Source of the DNA: JACVRW01 sp963813495
GTDB lineage: Bacteria; Actinomycetota; Thermoleophilia; Solirubrobacterales; Thermoleophilaceae
DNA: 64,000 nt
NCBI GenBank assembly: GCA_963813495.1
Contig: CAWEZC010000010.1
Span: 62,001-126,000 of the forward strand
Direction of reading: 5' to 3'
Shown here: positions 24,810 through 34,400 of the stretch, in pieces
Layout: each line of letters opens with the position of its first letter
How positions within the stretch are numbered: position 1 is the stretch's first letter
Program-made: the position numbers and the translations under genes
The notes under the pieces: model-generated
Database searches by the model: none
What the model was told of the DNA's origin: nothing
Seen by the model: the letters and a program-made list of their open reading frames with translations, nothing else

Positions 24810-25880
24810 ATGGACCTCGAGACGCTCTGGTTCTGGGTCCTGTGCTTCTTCTGGGTCGGGTACTTCGTGCTGGAGGGGTTCGACTTCGGCGTGGGGGCGC
24901 TGCTCCCGGTGCTCGGGCGCAGCGAGGGCGACAAGGACGACATGTTCGAGACGATCGGCCCGGTCTGGGACGGCAACGAGGTCTGGCTCGTTGTGGCTGC
25001 CGGCGCCACCCTCGCGACGTTCCCGGTGTGGTACGCCACGATGTTCTCGGGGCTGTATCTCGCATTGGTCCTGATCCTCCTGTTGCTGATCCTGCGTGTC
25101 GTTTCGTTCGAGTGGCGCGGCAGGACGAAGAGCCCCCGCTGGCGGTCGGCCTGGACCTGGCTCAACACGTTGGGGTCCGTCGGCGCCCCGATCATCTGGG
25201 GCATCGCGTTCGCGAACCTGCTCCAGGGCCTCCCGATCAATTCGAGCCAGGAGTTCACGGGCGACTTCGGCGATCTCTTCAGCGTGTACACCGTGTTCGC
25301 GGGCTTCGCACTACTCGGCCTGTGCGTATTCCACGGCGCGGTCTACCTGACCCTGCGCACGAAGGGCGACCTGTGTGAGCGCGCGCGTGGGGCGGCCCGG
25401 CGCGCGGGGCCGATCGCGGCGCTGCTGGCGGTCGCCTTTCTCGTGTGGTCGCTCGCCGTCGCCGGCGATACCAACGACCAGGACGTGTTCCCGGGCGTCC
25501 TGGCCGTCGGGGCTGCCGTGCTCGCCGTGGCGATCGCCGCGGCCGCGGCCTACGCGGGGCGGCAGAGGGTGGCGTTCTTCGCCACCGCGGCTTCGGTGGC
25601 GCTGACGTTCGTGACGCTGTTCGTGCTCCTGAACCCGCGCGTCATGGTGTCCGCGCCGGACTTTGCCAACAGCCTCACGATCGACAACGCGTCCTCCGCC
25701 GACTACACGCTCAAGGTCACCACGATCGCCTGTACGGTCCTGCTTCCGGTGGTGATCCTCTACCAGGCCTGGACCTACCGCGTGTTCCGCGCCCGCGTGG
25801 GAGGTGAGGACCTCTCGGTGAGCCCCGCTGACCTGATCGCGCCGCGGAAGGGCCCGCAGCCAACCGACGGCGAGGCGTAG
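24810..25880 (+). CDS. cydB: cytochrome bd oxidase subunit II
   Basis: Partner of CydA, 356 residues and about eight or nine helices. Recognised by the N-terminal LWFWVLCFFWVGYFVLEGFD, the GPVWDGNEVWLV motif near residues 50-61, and VWYATMFSGLYLAL. It begins 4 bases after the cydA stop, so the two are translated together. The complex reduces O2 to water without pumping protons and supports respiration at low oxygen. Confidence 0.94.
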   Translation: MDLETLWFWVLCFFWVGYFVLEGFDFGVGALLPVLGRSEGDKDDMFETIGPVWDGNEVWLVVAAGATLATFPVWYATMFSGLYLALVLILLLLILRVVSFEWRGRTKSPRWRSAWTWLNTLGSVGAPIIWGIAFANLLQGLPINSSQEFTGDFGDLFSVYTVFAGFALLGLCVFHGAVYLTLRTKGDLCERARGAARRAGPIAALLAVAFLVWSLAVAGDTNDQDVFPGVLAVGAAVLAVAIAAAAAYAGRQRVAFFATAASVALTFVTLFVLLNPRVMVSAPDFANSLTIDNASSADYTLKVTTIACTVLLPVVILYQAWTYRVFRARVGGEDLSVSPADLIAPRKGPQPTDGEA

Positions 25881-25919
25881 TCCCGTGGCCCTCCTCGCGG
25901 GCTTGGCAGGGACTCAGCG

Positions 25920-27593
25920 GTGCGGGCGCTCGATCCGCGGCTGACGCGCCGAGCCGGCGCGGCGCGATCGGCGCTGATCGCCGACGCGATGCTGGGCGTG
26001 CTCGCGGCCCTGCTCGTGCTCGCGCAGGCCGTGTTGATCGCGACCGTGGCCGCGCGCGCTTTCGGCGGGTCGTCACTGTCCTCCCTCTCGACGCTGCTCG
26101 CGTTGCTGTGCGCCGCCGTGGTGGCACGTGCTGCGTGTGCCTGGGGCTTCGAGTTCGTCGGCCGCCGCGCGGCGGCGCAGGTGATGTCACAGCTACGGAT
26201 CGACCTCATCAGCGCCCGCCTGGATCGCCGCCCGGTAGCCCTCGACGGTGTCGCCGACGCCGAGCTCGCGACCACCGCCGTCGACGGGGTGGACGCGCTC
26301 GAGACGACGTTCGCCCGCTACCTGCCTCAGTTCCTGCTGGCGGTCTGCGTGCCGGTCGCGGTGCTCCTGCTCGTCGCGGTGATCGACCCGCTGTCGGCCG
26401 GGCTGATGCTGATCACGCTCCCGCTCGTGCCGGTCTTCATGTGGCTCATCGGACGGTCCACCCAGCGCCGTGCCGATGAGCGCCGTGCGGCGATGACCGT
26501 CCTTGCGAACCACTTCCTCGATGTGGTCCGGGGCCTCGCGACGCTGCGGGCCTACGGGCGCGGGCGTGTGCAGGGCGAGCGCATCGCACAGGTCAGCGAG
26601 GACTTTCGCACCGCGACGATGGGAACGCTACGCATCGCGTTCCTATCCGGAGCGGTCCTGGAGTTCGCGGCTACGCTCGGGATCGCGCTGATCGCCGTTA
26701 CGGTCGGCGTACGGCTCACCGAGGGGGCTATTGGCTTCGAGGCCGCGCTCGTGGTGCTGATGCTCGCCCCCGAGCTGTATCTCCCGCTACGCAACCTCGC
26801 CGCGCAGTACCACGCAAGCTCGGACGGCCTCGCCGTCGCCGGCCGACTGCTCGACCTCGCGGAGGAGGAACAGGCTGAGCGCCCGTCCGTGGCGCTGGTC
26901 CCCCCGCCCGATCTGCGTCAAGCAGCCGTTCGCTTCGAGAGCGTCTCGTTCGCCTACCCCGGACGCGCGGCCGCCGTGCTCGACGGGTTCGACCTGTCGA
27001 TCGAACCGGGGGAGACGGTGGCCCTCATTGGCGCGAGCGGCGCGGGCAAGAGCACCGTGTGTGCGCTGCTCCTGCGCTTCTGCGAGCCCACGTCGGGGCT
27101 GGTGGACGTCGGCGGGCTCGATCTCAGCCACGTCGATCGCGCGGCATGGCGTCGTCAGATCGCTTGGGTGCCCCAACACCCGACGCTGTTCCGCGCAACC
27201 GTGGCGGACAACATCAGGCTCGGCGACCCGGAGGCGGGCGAGGGGCTCGTGCGCAGGGCGGCGCATTTGGCCGGCGCCGATCGCTTCGTCGAGGCGCTCC
27301 CGGAGGGCTACGCGACCATCGTCGGCGACGGCGGGCGCGCGCTCTCGGCTGGGCAACGCCGCAGGATCGCGCTCGCGCGCGCGTTCCTGCGCGACGCCCC
27401 GCTGGCGATCCTCGACGAACCCACGGCCGACCTGGATGCGGAGAGCGCGGAGGTGGTGAGCGCGGCGGTGGAGCGCCTGCTCGGCGACCGCGCGGTGCTG
27501 CTGGTGGCCCATTCGCCTGAGCTCGCGGCGCGCGCGGACCGGATCGTGCGCCTCGAGGAGGCCCGGATGGTCGCGACGGTGGAGGCCTGCTGA
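25920..27593 (+). CDS. cydD: ABC transporter CydD subunit (thiol exporter for bd oxidase assembly)
   Basis: Fused permease-ATPase half-transporter of 557 residues. Six membrane helices in residues 1-300 carry the typical ARAFGGSSL, EFVGRRAAAQVMSQLR and ARYLPQFLLAVCVPVAV segments. The ATPase shows Walker A GASGAGKST near 373, signature LSAGQRRR (usual LSGGQ, here with Ala) near 477, and Walker B LAILDEPTADLD. CydDC exports cysteine/glutathione-type thiols needed to mature cytochrome bd. GTG start 39 bases after cydB; the stop overlaps the cydC ATG by 1 base. Confidence 0.88.
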   Translation: MRALDPRLTRRAGAARSALIADAMLGVLAALLVLAQAVLIATVAARAFGGSSLSSLSTLLALLCAAVVARAACAWGFEFVGRRAAAQVMSQLRIDLISARLDRRPVALDGVADAELATTAVDGVDALETTFARYLPQFLLAVCVPVAVLLLVAVIDPLSAGLMLITLPLVPVFMWLIGRSTQRRADERRAAMTVLANHFLDVVRGLATLRAYGRGRVQGERIAQVSEDFRTATMGTLRIAFLSGAVLEFAATLGIALIAVTVGVRLTEGAIGFEAALVVLMLAPELYLPLRNLAAQYHASSDGLAVAGRLLDLAEEEQAERPSVALVPPPDLRQAAVRFESVSFAYPGRAAAVLDGFDLSIEPGETVALIGASGAGKSTVCALLLRFCEPTSGLVDVGGLDLSHVDRAAWRRQIAWVPQHPTLFRATVADNIRLGDPEAGEGLVRRAAHLAGADRFVEALPEGYATIVGDGGRALSAGQRRRIALARAFLRDAPLAILDEPTADLDAESAEVVSAAVERLLGDRAVLLVAHSPELAARADRIVRLEEARMVATVEAC

Positions 27594-29239
27594 TGGCGGT
27601 GCTCGTACGGCTGGTACGGATCTCGGGGATGCGCCCTCGGCGCGTCGGGCTGGCGCTGGCCCTCGGCGCGCTCGCGCTTCTCTTCGCGGTCGCGCTCATG
27701 ACCACCGCGGGCTACCTGATCTCTCGCGCGGCAGAGGAGCCACAGGTGCTCGAGCTCAGCGCCGCGATCGTCGCCGTGCGCTTCTTCGGCATCGCGCGGC
27801 CCGTGACCCGATACCTCGAGCGGCTCGCCTCGCACGACCTCGCCCTGCGCGCGCTCGGACAGGTGCGAGCGCGGTTCTACGACCGGATCGAGCCCCTCGC
27901 GCCCGCCCAGCTCGGCACCTTCCGGCGCGGCGACCTGCTGCGCAGGATGGTCGGCGATATCGAAGCCCTGCAGGGCCTCTACCTCCGCGCGCTCGCCCCT
28001 CCGGCCACCGCCGCGGTGGTCGCGGTCGTTTGTGTCGCCGTCGCCGCCGTGATGTTGCCCCTGGCGGGGGCTGTGCTGGCGTGGGGTCTGCTGGTCGCGG
28101 GGGTCCTCGTGCCGCTGCTCGCGGCACTGCTCGCCGGCCGTGTGGGCGCACGGCAGGCCGCCCTGCGCGGCGCACTCACGGCCGACCTGGTCGAAGCGCT
28201 ACACGGATCCCCCGAGCTCGCCGCCTACGGGCGCGAGGACGAGACGATCGAGCGGGTTCGCACCAGGGACCGGGAACTCGTGCAGCTCGGGCGCCGTGAC
28301 GCCCAAGTCGCCGGGCTCGCCGATGCGCTGTTCCTGGTCGTAGCGGGTCTCACCACCGCCGGCGTGCTCGCCGTGGCCGTCGCGGCCCACGAGAGCGGCA
28401 CGCTCGACCGTGTCCTGGTCGCCACGCTCGCATTGCTGGCTATGGCGGCTTTCGAAGCCCTGACGCCGCTTCCCGCCGCCGCGCGCGAGCTGATGGCGAC
28501 CACTGCCTCCGGCGCGCGCCTGCTGGAGCTGACCGATGCCGAGCCTGCCGTGAGCGACCCGGCGAACCCCCTGCCCGCCGCGGAGCTTCCGGCGGTGGTC
28601 GCGCTCGAGGGCGTGAGTGCACGGTACGCAGCGGGGGACCCGCTCGTCCTCGACCACGTCGACCTGCGCCTGGAGCCCGGCCGGCGCGTGGGTCTGGTCG
28701 GCACGAGCGGAGCCGGGAAGACCACCGTCGTCAACGTGCTGTTGAGGTTCCTCGACGTCGAGCGCGGCCGGGTGACGATCGCAGGGCGAGACGTGCGCGA
28801 GCTCCGGCAGGAGGATGTGCGCAGCACGTTCGCCCTGGCCGGGCAGGAGGCCCACATCTTCGACTCCACCATCCGCGAGAACCTGCTGCTTGCACGGCCG
28901 GGCGCGCCCGACGAGGATCTGCTCGAGGTGCTCGACCGGGCCCGCCTGAGGGTGTGGGTTGATGCCCTGCCTGACGGCTTGGGCACGTTCGTGGGCGAGG
29001 ACGGCATGCAGCTCTCGGGCGGGCAGCGCCAGCGCCTCGTGGTTGCCCGCGCGCTGTTGTCGGGCGCACCGGTGCTGATCCTCGACGAGCCTACGGCGCA
29101 TCTCGACCCGGCGACGGCAGAGGCTCTGATGGAAGACGTGCTCGATGCGAGCGCCGATCGCGCCGTGCTGCTGATCACGCACCGGCCTGAGGGCCTCGAG
29201 CGGATGGACGAGGTCCTCACGCTCCACGGGGGATGCTGA
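27593..29239 (+). CDS. cydC: ABC transporter CydC subunit
   Basis: Second half of the CydDC heterodimer, 548 residues. N-terminal helices include FAVALMTTAGYLISRAAEEP, a segment typical of CydC, and VRFFGIARPVTRYLERLASHD. The ATPase has GTSGAGKTTVVN near 369, LSGGQRQRLVVARALL near 473 and LILDEPTAHLDP. Coupled to cydD by a TGATG overlap. With cydAB directly upstream it forms the complete four-gene bd-oxidase module. Confidence 0.88.
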   Translation: MAVLVRLVRISGMRPRRVGLALALGALALLFAVALMTTAGYLISRAAEEPQVLELSAAIVAVRFFGIARPVTRYLERLASHDLALRALGQVRARFYDRIEPLAPAQLGTFRRGDLLRRMVGDIEALQGLYLRALAPPATAAVVAVVCVAVAAVMLPLAGAVLAWGLLVAGVLVPLLAALLAGRVGARQAALRGALTADLVEALHGSPELAAYGREDETIERVRTRDRELVQLGRRDAQVAGLADALFLVVAGLTTAGVLAVAVAAHESGTLDRVLVATLALLAMAAFEALTPLPAAARELMATTASGARLLELTDAEPAVSDPANPLPAAELPAVVALEGVSARYAAGDPLVLDHVDLRLEPGRRVGLVGTSGAGKTTVVNVLLRFLDVERGRVTIAGRDVRELRQEDVRSTFALAGQEAHIFDSTIRENLLLARPGAPDEDLLEVLDRARLRVWVDALPDGLGTFVGEDGMQLSGGQRQRLVVARALLSGAPVLILDEPTAHLDPATAEALMEDVLDASADRAVLLITHRPEGLERMDEVLTLHGGC

Positions 29240-29316
29240 TGCTGCTTACCTCTGCGGCCACCAAGATCAGCACCGACCTCGCCCGCGCCGCCGGGGAGCC
29301 GGCGGCGGCGAGCTAA
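29239..29316 (+). CDS. possible 25-residue peptide coupled to cydC
   Basis: An ATG overlapping the cydC stop (TGATG) opens a 25-codon frame beginning MLLTSAATKI and ending AAAS. It is alanine-rich with no recognised motif, and its end overlaps the convergent universal-stress gene. It could be a small subunit-like peptide, as bd oxidases do have (CydX/CydS type), but it lacks a clear membrane helix, so I regard it as doubtful. Confidence 0.25.
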   Translation: MLLTSAATKISTDLARAAGEPAAAS

Positions 29317-29810
29317 GCCGGGTCGCCGCGCACCACCAGCACGGGCAGCGGGCAGCGGGCCAGGATCTGGCGCGAGGTGCTCCCCAGCAGGTGAGAGCGC
29401 AGGCCGGTGATGCCGTGCGATCCGATCACGACCACCGCCGCGCCGTGCTCCGTCGCCGCGGCCACGACCGCATCGGCCACGCGCAGCTGGTCCGGAATCG
29501 CGTGCGGCTCGGCCCGGAAGCCGAGTGAGCTCGCCAGTCGCGTGCCGTCCTTGGCCACCTGCGTCGCGTGGTCCTGCTGTGCCTGGTCGACCTCGGACGC
29601 GAGCTCGGGGTCGAGCGTCGCGGGACCGAGTCCGGCCAAGTCGTAGCCGGGATTGACGCTGGCCATCGCGGCCAGGCCCGGTTCCCAGACGGTCACCACC
29701 AGCGCACGGGCACCGCTGAACAGCTCCGCGGCCCGGCGCACGGCGGCCTGGGCGAGCTCGGAGCCGTCGTAGGCGATCAACACGGTATGTCCTGGCGTTG
29801 CTGCTTCCAT
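29313..29810 (-). CDS. universal stress protein (UspA family)
   Basis: A 165-residue single-domain Usp. Seen: HTVLIAYDGSELAQAAVRRA at the start (ATP-binding Asp and beta-1) and the nucleotide-binding signature GSHGITGLRSHLLGSTS near residues 132-148, fitting G-x2-G-x9-G-S/T, so it is probably an ATP-binding type. ATG 29810 gives the expected N-terminus; an upstream in-frame extension overlaps the amidotransferase and is ignored. It follows the amidotransferase stop by 4 bases, the last gene of a minus-strand operon headed by a LuxR regulator. Confidence 0.88.
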   Translation of the reverse strand: MEAATPGHTVLIAYDGSELAQAAVRRAAELFSGARALVVTVWEPGLAAMASVNPGYDLAGLGPATLDPELASEVDQAQQDHATQVAKDGTRLASSLGFRAEPHAIPDQLRVADAVVAAATEHGAAVVVIGSHGITGLRSHLLGSTSRQILARCPLPVLVVRGDPA

Positions 29811-29814
29811 TCGG

Positions 29815-30645
29815 TCAGTGGGGGCTGAACGCCCGTTGCGCGACGTCGCCATTCTCCACGATCAGCGCCGTGGACTCGGGGATCTCGAGCCAGGCGCCGG
29901 GCAGATCGGACAGCGGCTCGGAGACGACCACGCGGTCACCCTCGGCCAGCCGCTGCAGCCGCTCGTTGTCGGGGTGCAGGGCGCGCACCGAACCGAGGTC
30001 GGCCGAGACGAACAGCGTGCGCGACTTGTGCCGTGAGGAGTAGCGCACCGCCCACAGGTGTTCGCCGTCGCTGATTCCGAAGGTGCCCTGTACCGGCTTC
30101 GCCAGCCCATGCCGCACGGCCTCGGCTTCGACGAAGCCCACCGCACGCTCCATCGCGTCCAGGGGATCGTCCTGGAGGCCGAAGCTGAGCGCCAGGTGGA
30201 AGAGGAGCTCGGAGTCGGTGGACCCCGCCACGCCGTCGAACAACGCCGGATCGACCGCAATGAGTAGGTCGCGGCGCAACGCGTGGAAGTCGTGGATCAG
30301 TCCGTTGTGCACGAACAGCCAGCGCTCGTGGCGAAACGGGTGGCAGTTGGTCTGCTGCACCGGGCTGCCCACCGCCGCGCGGATGTGGGCGAGGAAGAGC
30401 GGTGACTCGACGTGGTCGGCCAGCTCGCGCAGGTTGGCGTCGTTCCAGGCCGGGTTGACGCTGCGGTAGCGAGCGGGCGTGCGGCGGTCGCGGACCCCGT
30501 ACCAGCCCACGCCGAAGCCGTCGCCGTTGGTGGTCTCCGCGCCCATGCGCGAATGCAGGCTTTCGTCGATCAGGCCATGGCGGGTGCGGTAGAGCAGCTC
30601 GCCGATCACCAGCGGTTCCCCGATGTATGCGTTCCAGCGGCACAC
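29815..30645 (-). CDS. class II glutamine amidotransferase (EgtC/YafJ-like)
   Basis: N-terminal-nucleophile amidohydrolase of 276 residues. After removal of the initiator, Cys2 (MCRWNAYIGEP) is the catalytic nucleophile. Further family motifs are ETTNGDGFGVGWYG near 43-56, FLAHIRAAVGSPVQQTNCHPF near 90-110 and WLFVHNGLIHDF near 115. EgtC removes glutamate during ergothioneine synthesis, but no other egt gene is nearby, so function is left general. GTG start 9 bases after the SHOCT protein stop. Confidence 0.82.
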   Translation of the reverse strand: MCRWNAYIGEPLVIGELLYRTRHGLIDESLHSRMGAETTNGDGFGVGWYGVRDRRTPARYRSVNPAWNDANLRELADHVESPLFLAHIRAAVGSPVQQTNCHPFRHERWLFVHNGLIHDFHALRRDLLIAVDPALFDGVAGSTDSELLFHLALSFGLQDDPLDAMERAVGFVEAEAVRHGLAKPVQGTFGISDGEHLWAVRYSSRHKSRTLFVSADLGSVRALHPDNERLQRLAEGDRVVVSEPLSDLPGAWLEIPESTALIVENGDVAQRAFSPH

Positions 30646-30654
30646 GCGAGCGCT

Positions 30655-32019
30655 CTACGCTGCGGGAGCGCCGGCCAGCAGCCGCGCCTTCTCGTGCTGG
30701 TACTCCGACTGGTCGAGCATCCCGCTGTCCCGCAGCCGGCCGAGACGCTCGAGCTGCTCCAACCGCTCTTCGGCGGCGACCGCTTCCGGATCGCGCCCGC
30801 CCCTGCCCAGTCCACGCACCCAGGCGCGGATGCCCCGGAACGAGTCCTCGCGCCGGGCGTCCGGGTATTCGCGCGCGGCTTGGCGGCGCAGCGCCTCGAC
30901 CCCGATGGCGAGCAGCGCCAGCAGTACGAGCGCGGGAATGACCTGACGGAAGGCGGGGGTCGGCGCCCAGGCCAGCAGCACCAGAACCATGACGCCGTAC
31001 GCGCCCCATGCCCAGCGTGGCTCGCGCAGGTAGGGCGCCAGGTCACGGCGCACGGCGACTGCCCAGCGCGTGGACCCCGCGAGCCAGGCCGCGATCACGA
31101 TCACCGCGCCGTAGATGATGGTCGCCGTGGCCGCCTGCACCAGCAGCGAAGTCCCGATGCTCCAGGTCGCCTCCACCGCCGGCTCGACGGCATCGGTGGT
31201 CGCGAGCGCATCGACCACGGCCCCGCCCGCGAGCGCTCGCGCCACCAGGGCAGCTGCTCCGGCGAATAGCCACCCGATTCCGCAGGCCCGCAGGGCCTCG
31301 CGGCGCCAGCCCCGCGCCAGGTAAACCGCCAGCGCGAACAGAAGCAATGCCAGAGCGACGAACGCGATTGCCAGGGTCTTGAGCAACCAGACCGCGTCCT
31401 GGGCGGCCTTGAGCTGGTCCGAACGCAGCAAGACGATCTGGCTCGCCTCTGCCGGAAGCTTTTGCTCCACCCGTCCCCCGACGCCGAGGTTGCCCTGGGT
31501 CTGTCCGAGCAGGGCCTTGAGGTCGAGCGTCACCTCACCGCCGGAGGTCGAGACCACGTCACCGTCGCCCTCGACTATCTGGATGAGGCGCCGATGCGCG
31601 CGCCGGTTGGCCTCCTCCCAAGCCTGCTGGGGTATCGGCCGCTGGAGAAGCCGGTCCGCGCGCTGTTCCGCAAACCCCCGCAGAGCGCCGGCCGCGGGGC
31701 CAGCCAGCGTCGCGGCACGTTCGGGCTGGAAGACCTGCTCCAAGACCTGCTCGAGCTCCTGCTGCACGTCCACGTTCGCGTAGAGCTCGTCGACCAGGAA
31801 GCCCGCCACCTGGGCCCGAATCGCGTCGTCGTCGAGCAGCTCGGAGCTGGTCTCGACCCAATTGTCGGTATCGAGGAGCTGTCGGTTCGCCCAGATCGCG
31901 AAGATGGCGAGGAAGACGAGCAGCGAGGCAACCAGTATCAGGGCGATGGCGAGCTTGCGGTGGCTCCGTTCCGGGGTCGCCGGGGCGGTCTCGGGCCCGG
32001 GCTCGACGTCGGTACTCAT
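30655..32019 (-). CDS. multi-pass membrane protein with C-terminal SHOCT domain
   Basis: A 454-residue protein. A helix at residues 22-44 (LAIALILVASLLVFLAIFAIW) is followed by a large extracytoplasmic domain with NVDVQQELEQVLEQVF, then four more helices between about 205 and 360. The C-terminal SHOCT motif is LEQLERLGRLRDSGMLDQSEY. Such proteins are common in actinobacteria; function is unknown, and SHOCT is thought to mediate oligomerisation or membrane association. ATG overlaps the LuxR stop by 4 bases, so the regulator and this protein are co-translated. Confidence 0.75.
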   Translation of the reverse strand: MSTDVEPGPETAPATPERSHRKLAIALILVASLLVFLAIFAIWANRQLLDTDNWVETSSELLDDDAIRAQVAGFLVDELYANVDVQQELEQVLEQVFQPERAATLAGPAAGALRGFAEQRADRLLQRPIPQQAWEEANRRAHRRLIQIVEGDGDVVSTSGGEVTLDLKALLGQTQGNLGVGGRVEQKLPAEASQIVLLRSDQLKAAQDAVWLLKTLAIAFVALALLLFALAVYLARGWRREALRACGIGWLFAGAAALVARALAGGAVVDALATTDAVEPAVEATWSIGTSLLVQAATATIIYGAVIVIAAWLAGSTRWAVAVRRDLAPYLREPRWAWGAYGVMVLVLLAWAPTPAFRQVIPALVLLALLAIGVEALRRQAAREYPDARREDSFRGIRAWVRGLGRGGRDPEAVAAEERLEQLERLGRLRDSGMLDQSEYQHEKARLLAGAPAA

Positions 32020-34280
32020 CGCCGGGCCATCGGGTCGACGAGGCCGGCACCGCGCGCGCAGTTGACGGCGTGGGCGCGTGACGACACCCCCAGCTTCCGG
32101 TAGATGGCCCGCGCGTGGGTCTTCACGGTGTTGGGCGAGACGTAGAGGAGTTCGGCGATCTCGCGGAACGAGAGATGGCTGGGAAGGTACCGCAGCACCC
32201 GGACCTCAGCGCTCGTGAGCGACCAATCCGCGCCCGCCGTCAGGTCCAGCGCGAGATCGACCTCCCCGCGCACATCATCGAGCCAGGTGGAGAGCACCGC
32301 GGCGCCGGGCGTACGTCCGAGGGCGCGCGCCGCGCCCTCGACCAGCTCGGACGCGGGGGCGGGGCCGGTCAGCCGCAGGGCGGCGCGAGCGAACAGGATG
32401 CGGCACTCGGCGTCGTACCACGGGCTGGGATCGACGATGCGCTCGAGCAGCACAAGCGCCTGCTGGAGGTCGCATCTCGCCTCCGCCACCTGACCGCAGT
32501 GGGCACGGAACACGGCCGACACCGCGAACACGAGCGCAAGCGCCGGGCAGTCGCCGAGACCGCAGCGTTCGACCTGAGCGCGGGCGCGGGCGGCGAGGGC
32601 CTCAGCGCGCTCGTGATCGCCTTCGTCGGCCACCACCAGCGCCAGCTGAGACAGGCATAGAGCATGGACCATCGGGGTCGGCAGGGTGGCCCGGTGTGCG
32701 CCCTCCTCGAGGTGTGCCGCGGCCGGGCCGGGCTCGCCCTGGAGGTGGCAGGCGACGCCCTCGAGAAAACGACAGAGAGGGTTCCATGGGCTGCTCTCCG
32801 CCAGCAGCGCCCGGGCGCGCCCGGCGTCGGCCCGGAGCGCCTCGAGACCGCGCCGGCCCAGACTGGCCCGCATCATCGCGAGCCCGCCTGCGATGAAGTC
32901 GTCGGGCTCCTCCGGCGCAGCCACCTCCGCGACCGCGGTCCAGTGCGCGCTCTCCTCGAGGTTGCCGAGGGCGAGCGAGGCCGCCGCGGCGGCCAGCGCG
33001 AGCGCCGGACTGCCGGCACGCTCCGGCGCGCTGAAGCGGGCGAGCCAGTCTGCGATCGCCGTCCTGCGGCCTTGGGCGGCACGGGGGAGCACGGCGGCCC
33101 ACAGCAGCCGCCCGGCCCCCGCTACGTCATGGGCCTCCACCGCGTGGTGGATCGCTCTCTCGGGGTCGCCCTGCTGGGCGAACCAGGCGCCGGCACGCTG
33201 GTGCAGGCGGATGGCGTCAGCCGGGTCGCGACGGCCGAGCTCGGCGCGCAGCACGTCGGCGAAGAGCCGGTGGTGGCGGTAGCCGGCCCCGCAGCGGTCG
33301 AGTCCCACGAGTAGCGCGTTCGAGCGCGCCAGGGCCGCCAGCTGCTCGGCGGAGTCGTCTCGCTCCAGCACCGCGTCGCACAGAGGTGCGGAGAGCTGAT
33401 CGAGCACCGACGTGCGGGTGAGGAACTGGCGCTCCCCGGCCGACAGGGTGGACAACACCTCCTCGCGAACGTAGTCGGACACCAGCGGGTCGTCGCCGCT
33501 GAAGCCCTCAACCGCCGCTCTGCTTCCTTGCTGCTCGCGCAGCGACAGCGCGGCGAGATAGAGGCCGGCGGGCCAGCCCTCGGTACGGCGGGTGAGCGCA
33601 ACGCCCTGCTCCGGCGAGAGCTCGAGCCCGGCGCGGCTGAGCAGCTCGCTGGCCTCTGACCTGGTCAGGGCCAGGTCGGTGCTGCGCAGCTCGAGCGAGC
33701 TGCCCTGCGCCCGCAGGCGGCCGACGGGCGGGCCGGCTTCGCTACGAGAGGCGAGCGCGAGCTGGGACCCCGGAGCCAGCGCCGCCCAGATCGCCTTCAT
33801 CGCCTGGCGTGCCCCCCGGCTGCGCAGGACGTGCAGGTCGTCGAGCACGAGCACCATCGGCTGGTCGCGCCGGCTGAGGTGGCGTGCCATCCGCCGAAGT
33901 CCGATCCCGTCCTCAACCGGCCGCTCCGCGAGGGCCTCGAAGACATCCCAGCTGACCGGTTCGATCGCATCGAGCGTCACGGCCACGGCCGAGAGCAGCG
34001 TCGTCACATCGTTGTCGTGCTCGTCGAGGGTGACCCACGCGAAGGACCGTTCGTCGCTGGCCGCCCATTGCTCCAGCAGAGTCGTCTTCCCGTAACCCGC
34101 GGGAGCGGTGAGCAGCACGACCCGGGCCTGCCGCGCGTCGATCAGCCGCCCGAGCAGGCGCGGGCGAGGCACGAGCTCGGGACGCGGCGCGGGCGGAAGA
34201 CGCTTGTGCACGATCGGTGCGGCGGCGGGCGGAGACGTGGCGCCCGGGGAGCCGATGGATGCCGTGACGGTGGAGGCCAA
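32016..34280 (-). CDS. LuxR-family ATP-dependent regulator (MalT/LAL type)
   Basis: A 754-residue STAND-type activator. Walker A is VLLTAPAGYGKTTLLEQW near residues 55-72 and Walker B-like MVLVLDDLHVLRSRG near 140. A tetratricopeptide-like helical middle (about 340-640) follows, then the C-terminal LuxR helix-turn-helix (LTSAEVRVLRYLPSHLSFRE then LLYVSPNTVKTHARAIYRKL). It probably senses a small ligand through its middle domain and activates its own operon. The start is uncertain: TTG 34280 fits the frame, but a GTG giving VHKRLPPAP is possible. First gene of a four-gene minus-strand operon. Confidence 0.85.
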   Translation of the reverse strand: MASTVTASIGSPGATSPPAAAPIVHKRLPPAPRPELVPRPRLLGRLIDARQARVVLLTAPAGYGKTTLLEQWAASDERSFAWVTLDEHDNDVTTLLSAVAVTLDAIEPVSWDVFEALAERPVEDGIGLRRMARHLSRRDQPMVLVLDDLHVLRSRGARQAMKAIWAALAPGSQLALASRSEAGPPVGRLRAQGSSLELRSTDLALTRSEASELLSRAGLELSPEQGVALTRRTEGWPAGLYLAALSLREQQGSRAAVEGFSGDDPLVSDYVREEVLSTLSAGERQFLTRTSVLDQLSAPLCDAVLERDDSAEQLAALARSNALLVGLDRCGAGYRHHRLFADVLRAELGRRDPADAIRLHQRAGAWFAQQGDPERAIHHAVEAHDVAGAGRLLWAAVLPRAAQGRRTAIADWLARFSAPERAGSPALALAAAAASLALGNLEESAHWTAVAEVAAPEEPDDFIAGGLAMMRASLGRRGLEALRADAGRARALLAESSPWNPLCRFLEGVACHLQGEPGPAAAHLEEGAHRATLPTPMVHALCLSQLALVVADEGDHERAEALAARARAQVERCGLGDCPALALVFAVSAVFRAHCGQVAEARCDLQQALVLLERIVDPSPWYDAECRILFARAALRLTGPAPASELVEGAARALGRTPGAAVLSTWLDDVRGEVDLALDLTAGADWSLTSAEVRVLRYLPSHLSFREIAELLYVSPNTVKTHARAIYRKLGVSSRAHAVNCARGAGLVDPMARR

Positions 34281-34400
34281 CGCCGGCGCAGCGTCTCAGT
34301 GCGGACAAGCGCGACACAACGGCGCGGGCCTGCATGTCCGGGTGCGGCTCACTCCCGCCAATGAGGGCGCTGACCCCCTCCGATTCGCAGGGACGCCTGA

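Noticed and set aside
34340..34375. CTCA-N10-TGAG repeat upstream of the MalT-type regulator as another dyad copy
   Set aside because: One base shorter than the 19-bp motif, central bases do not match, and no -10 box lies at the required distance.
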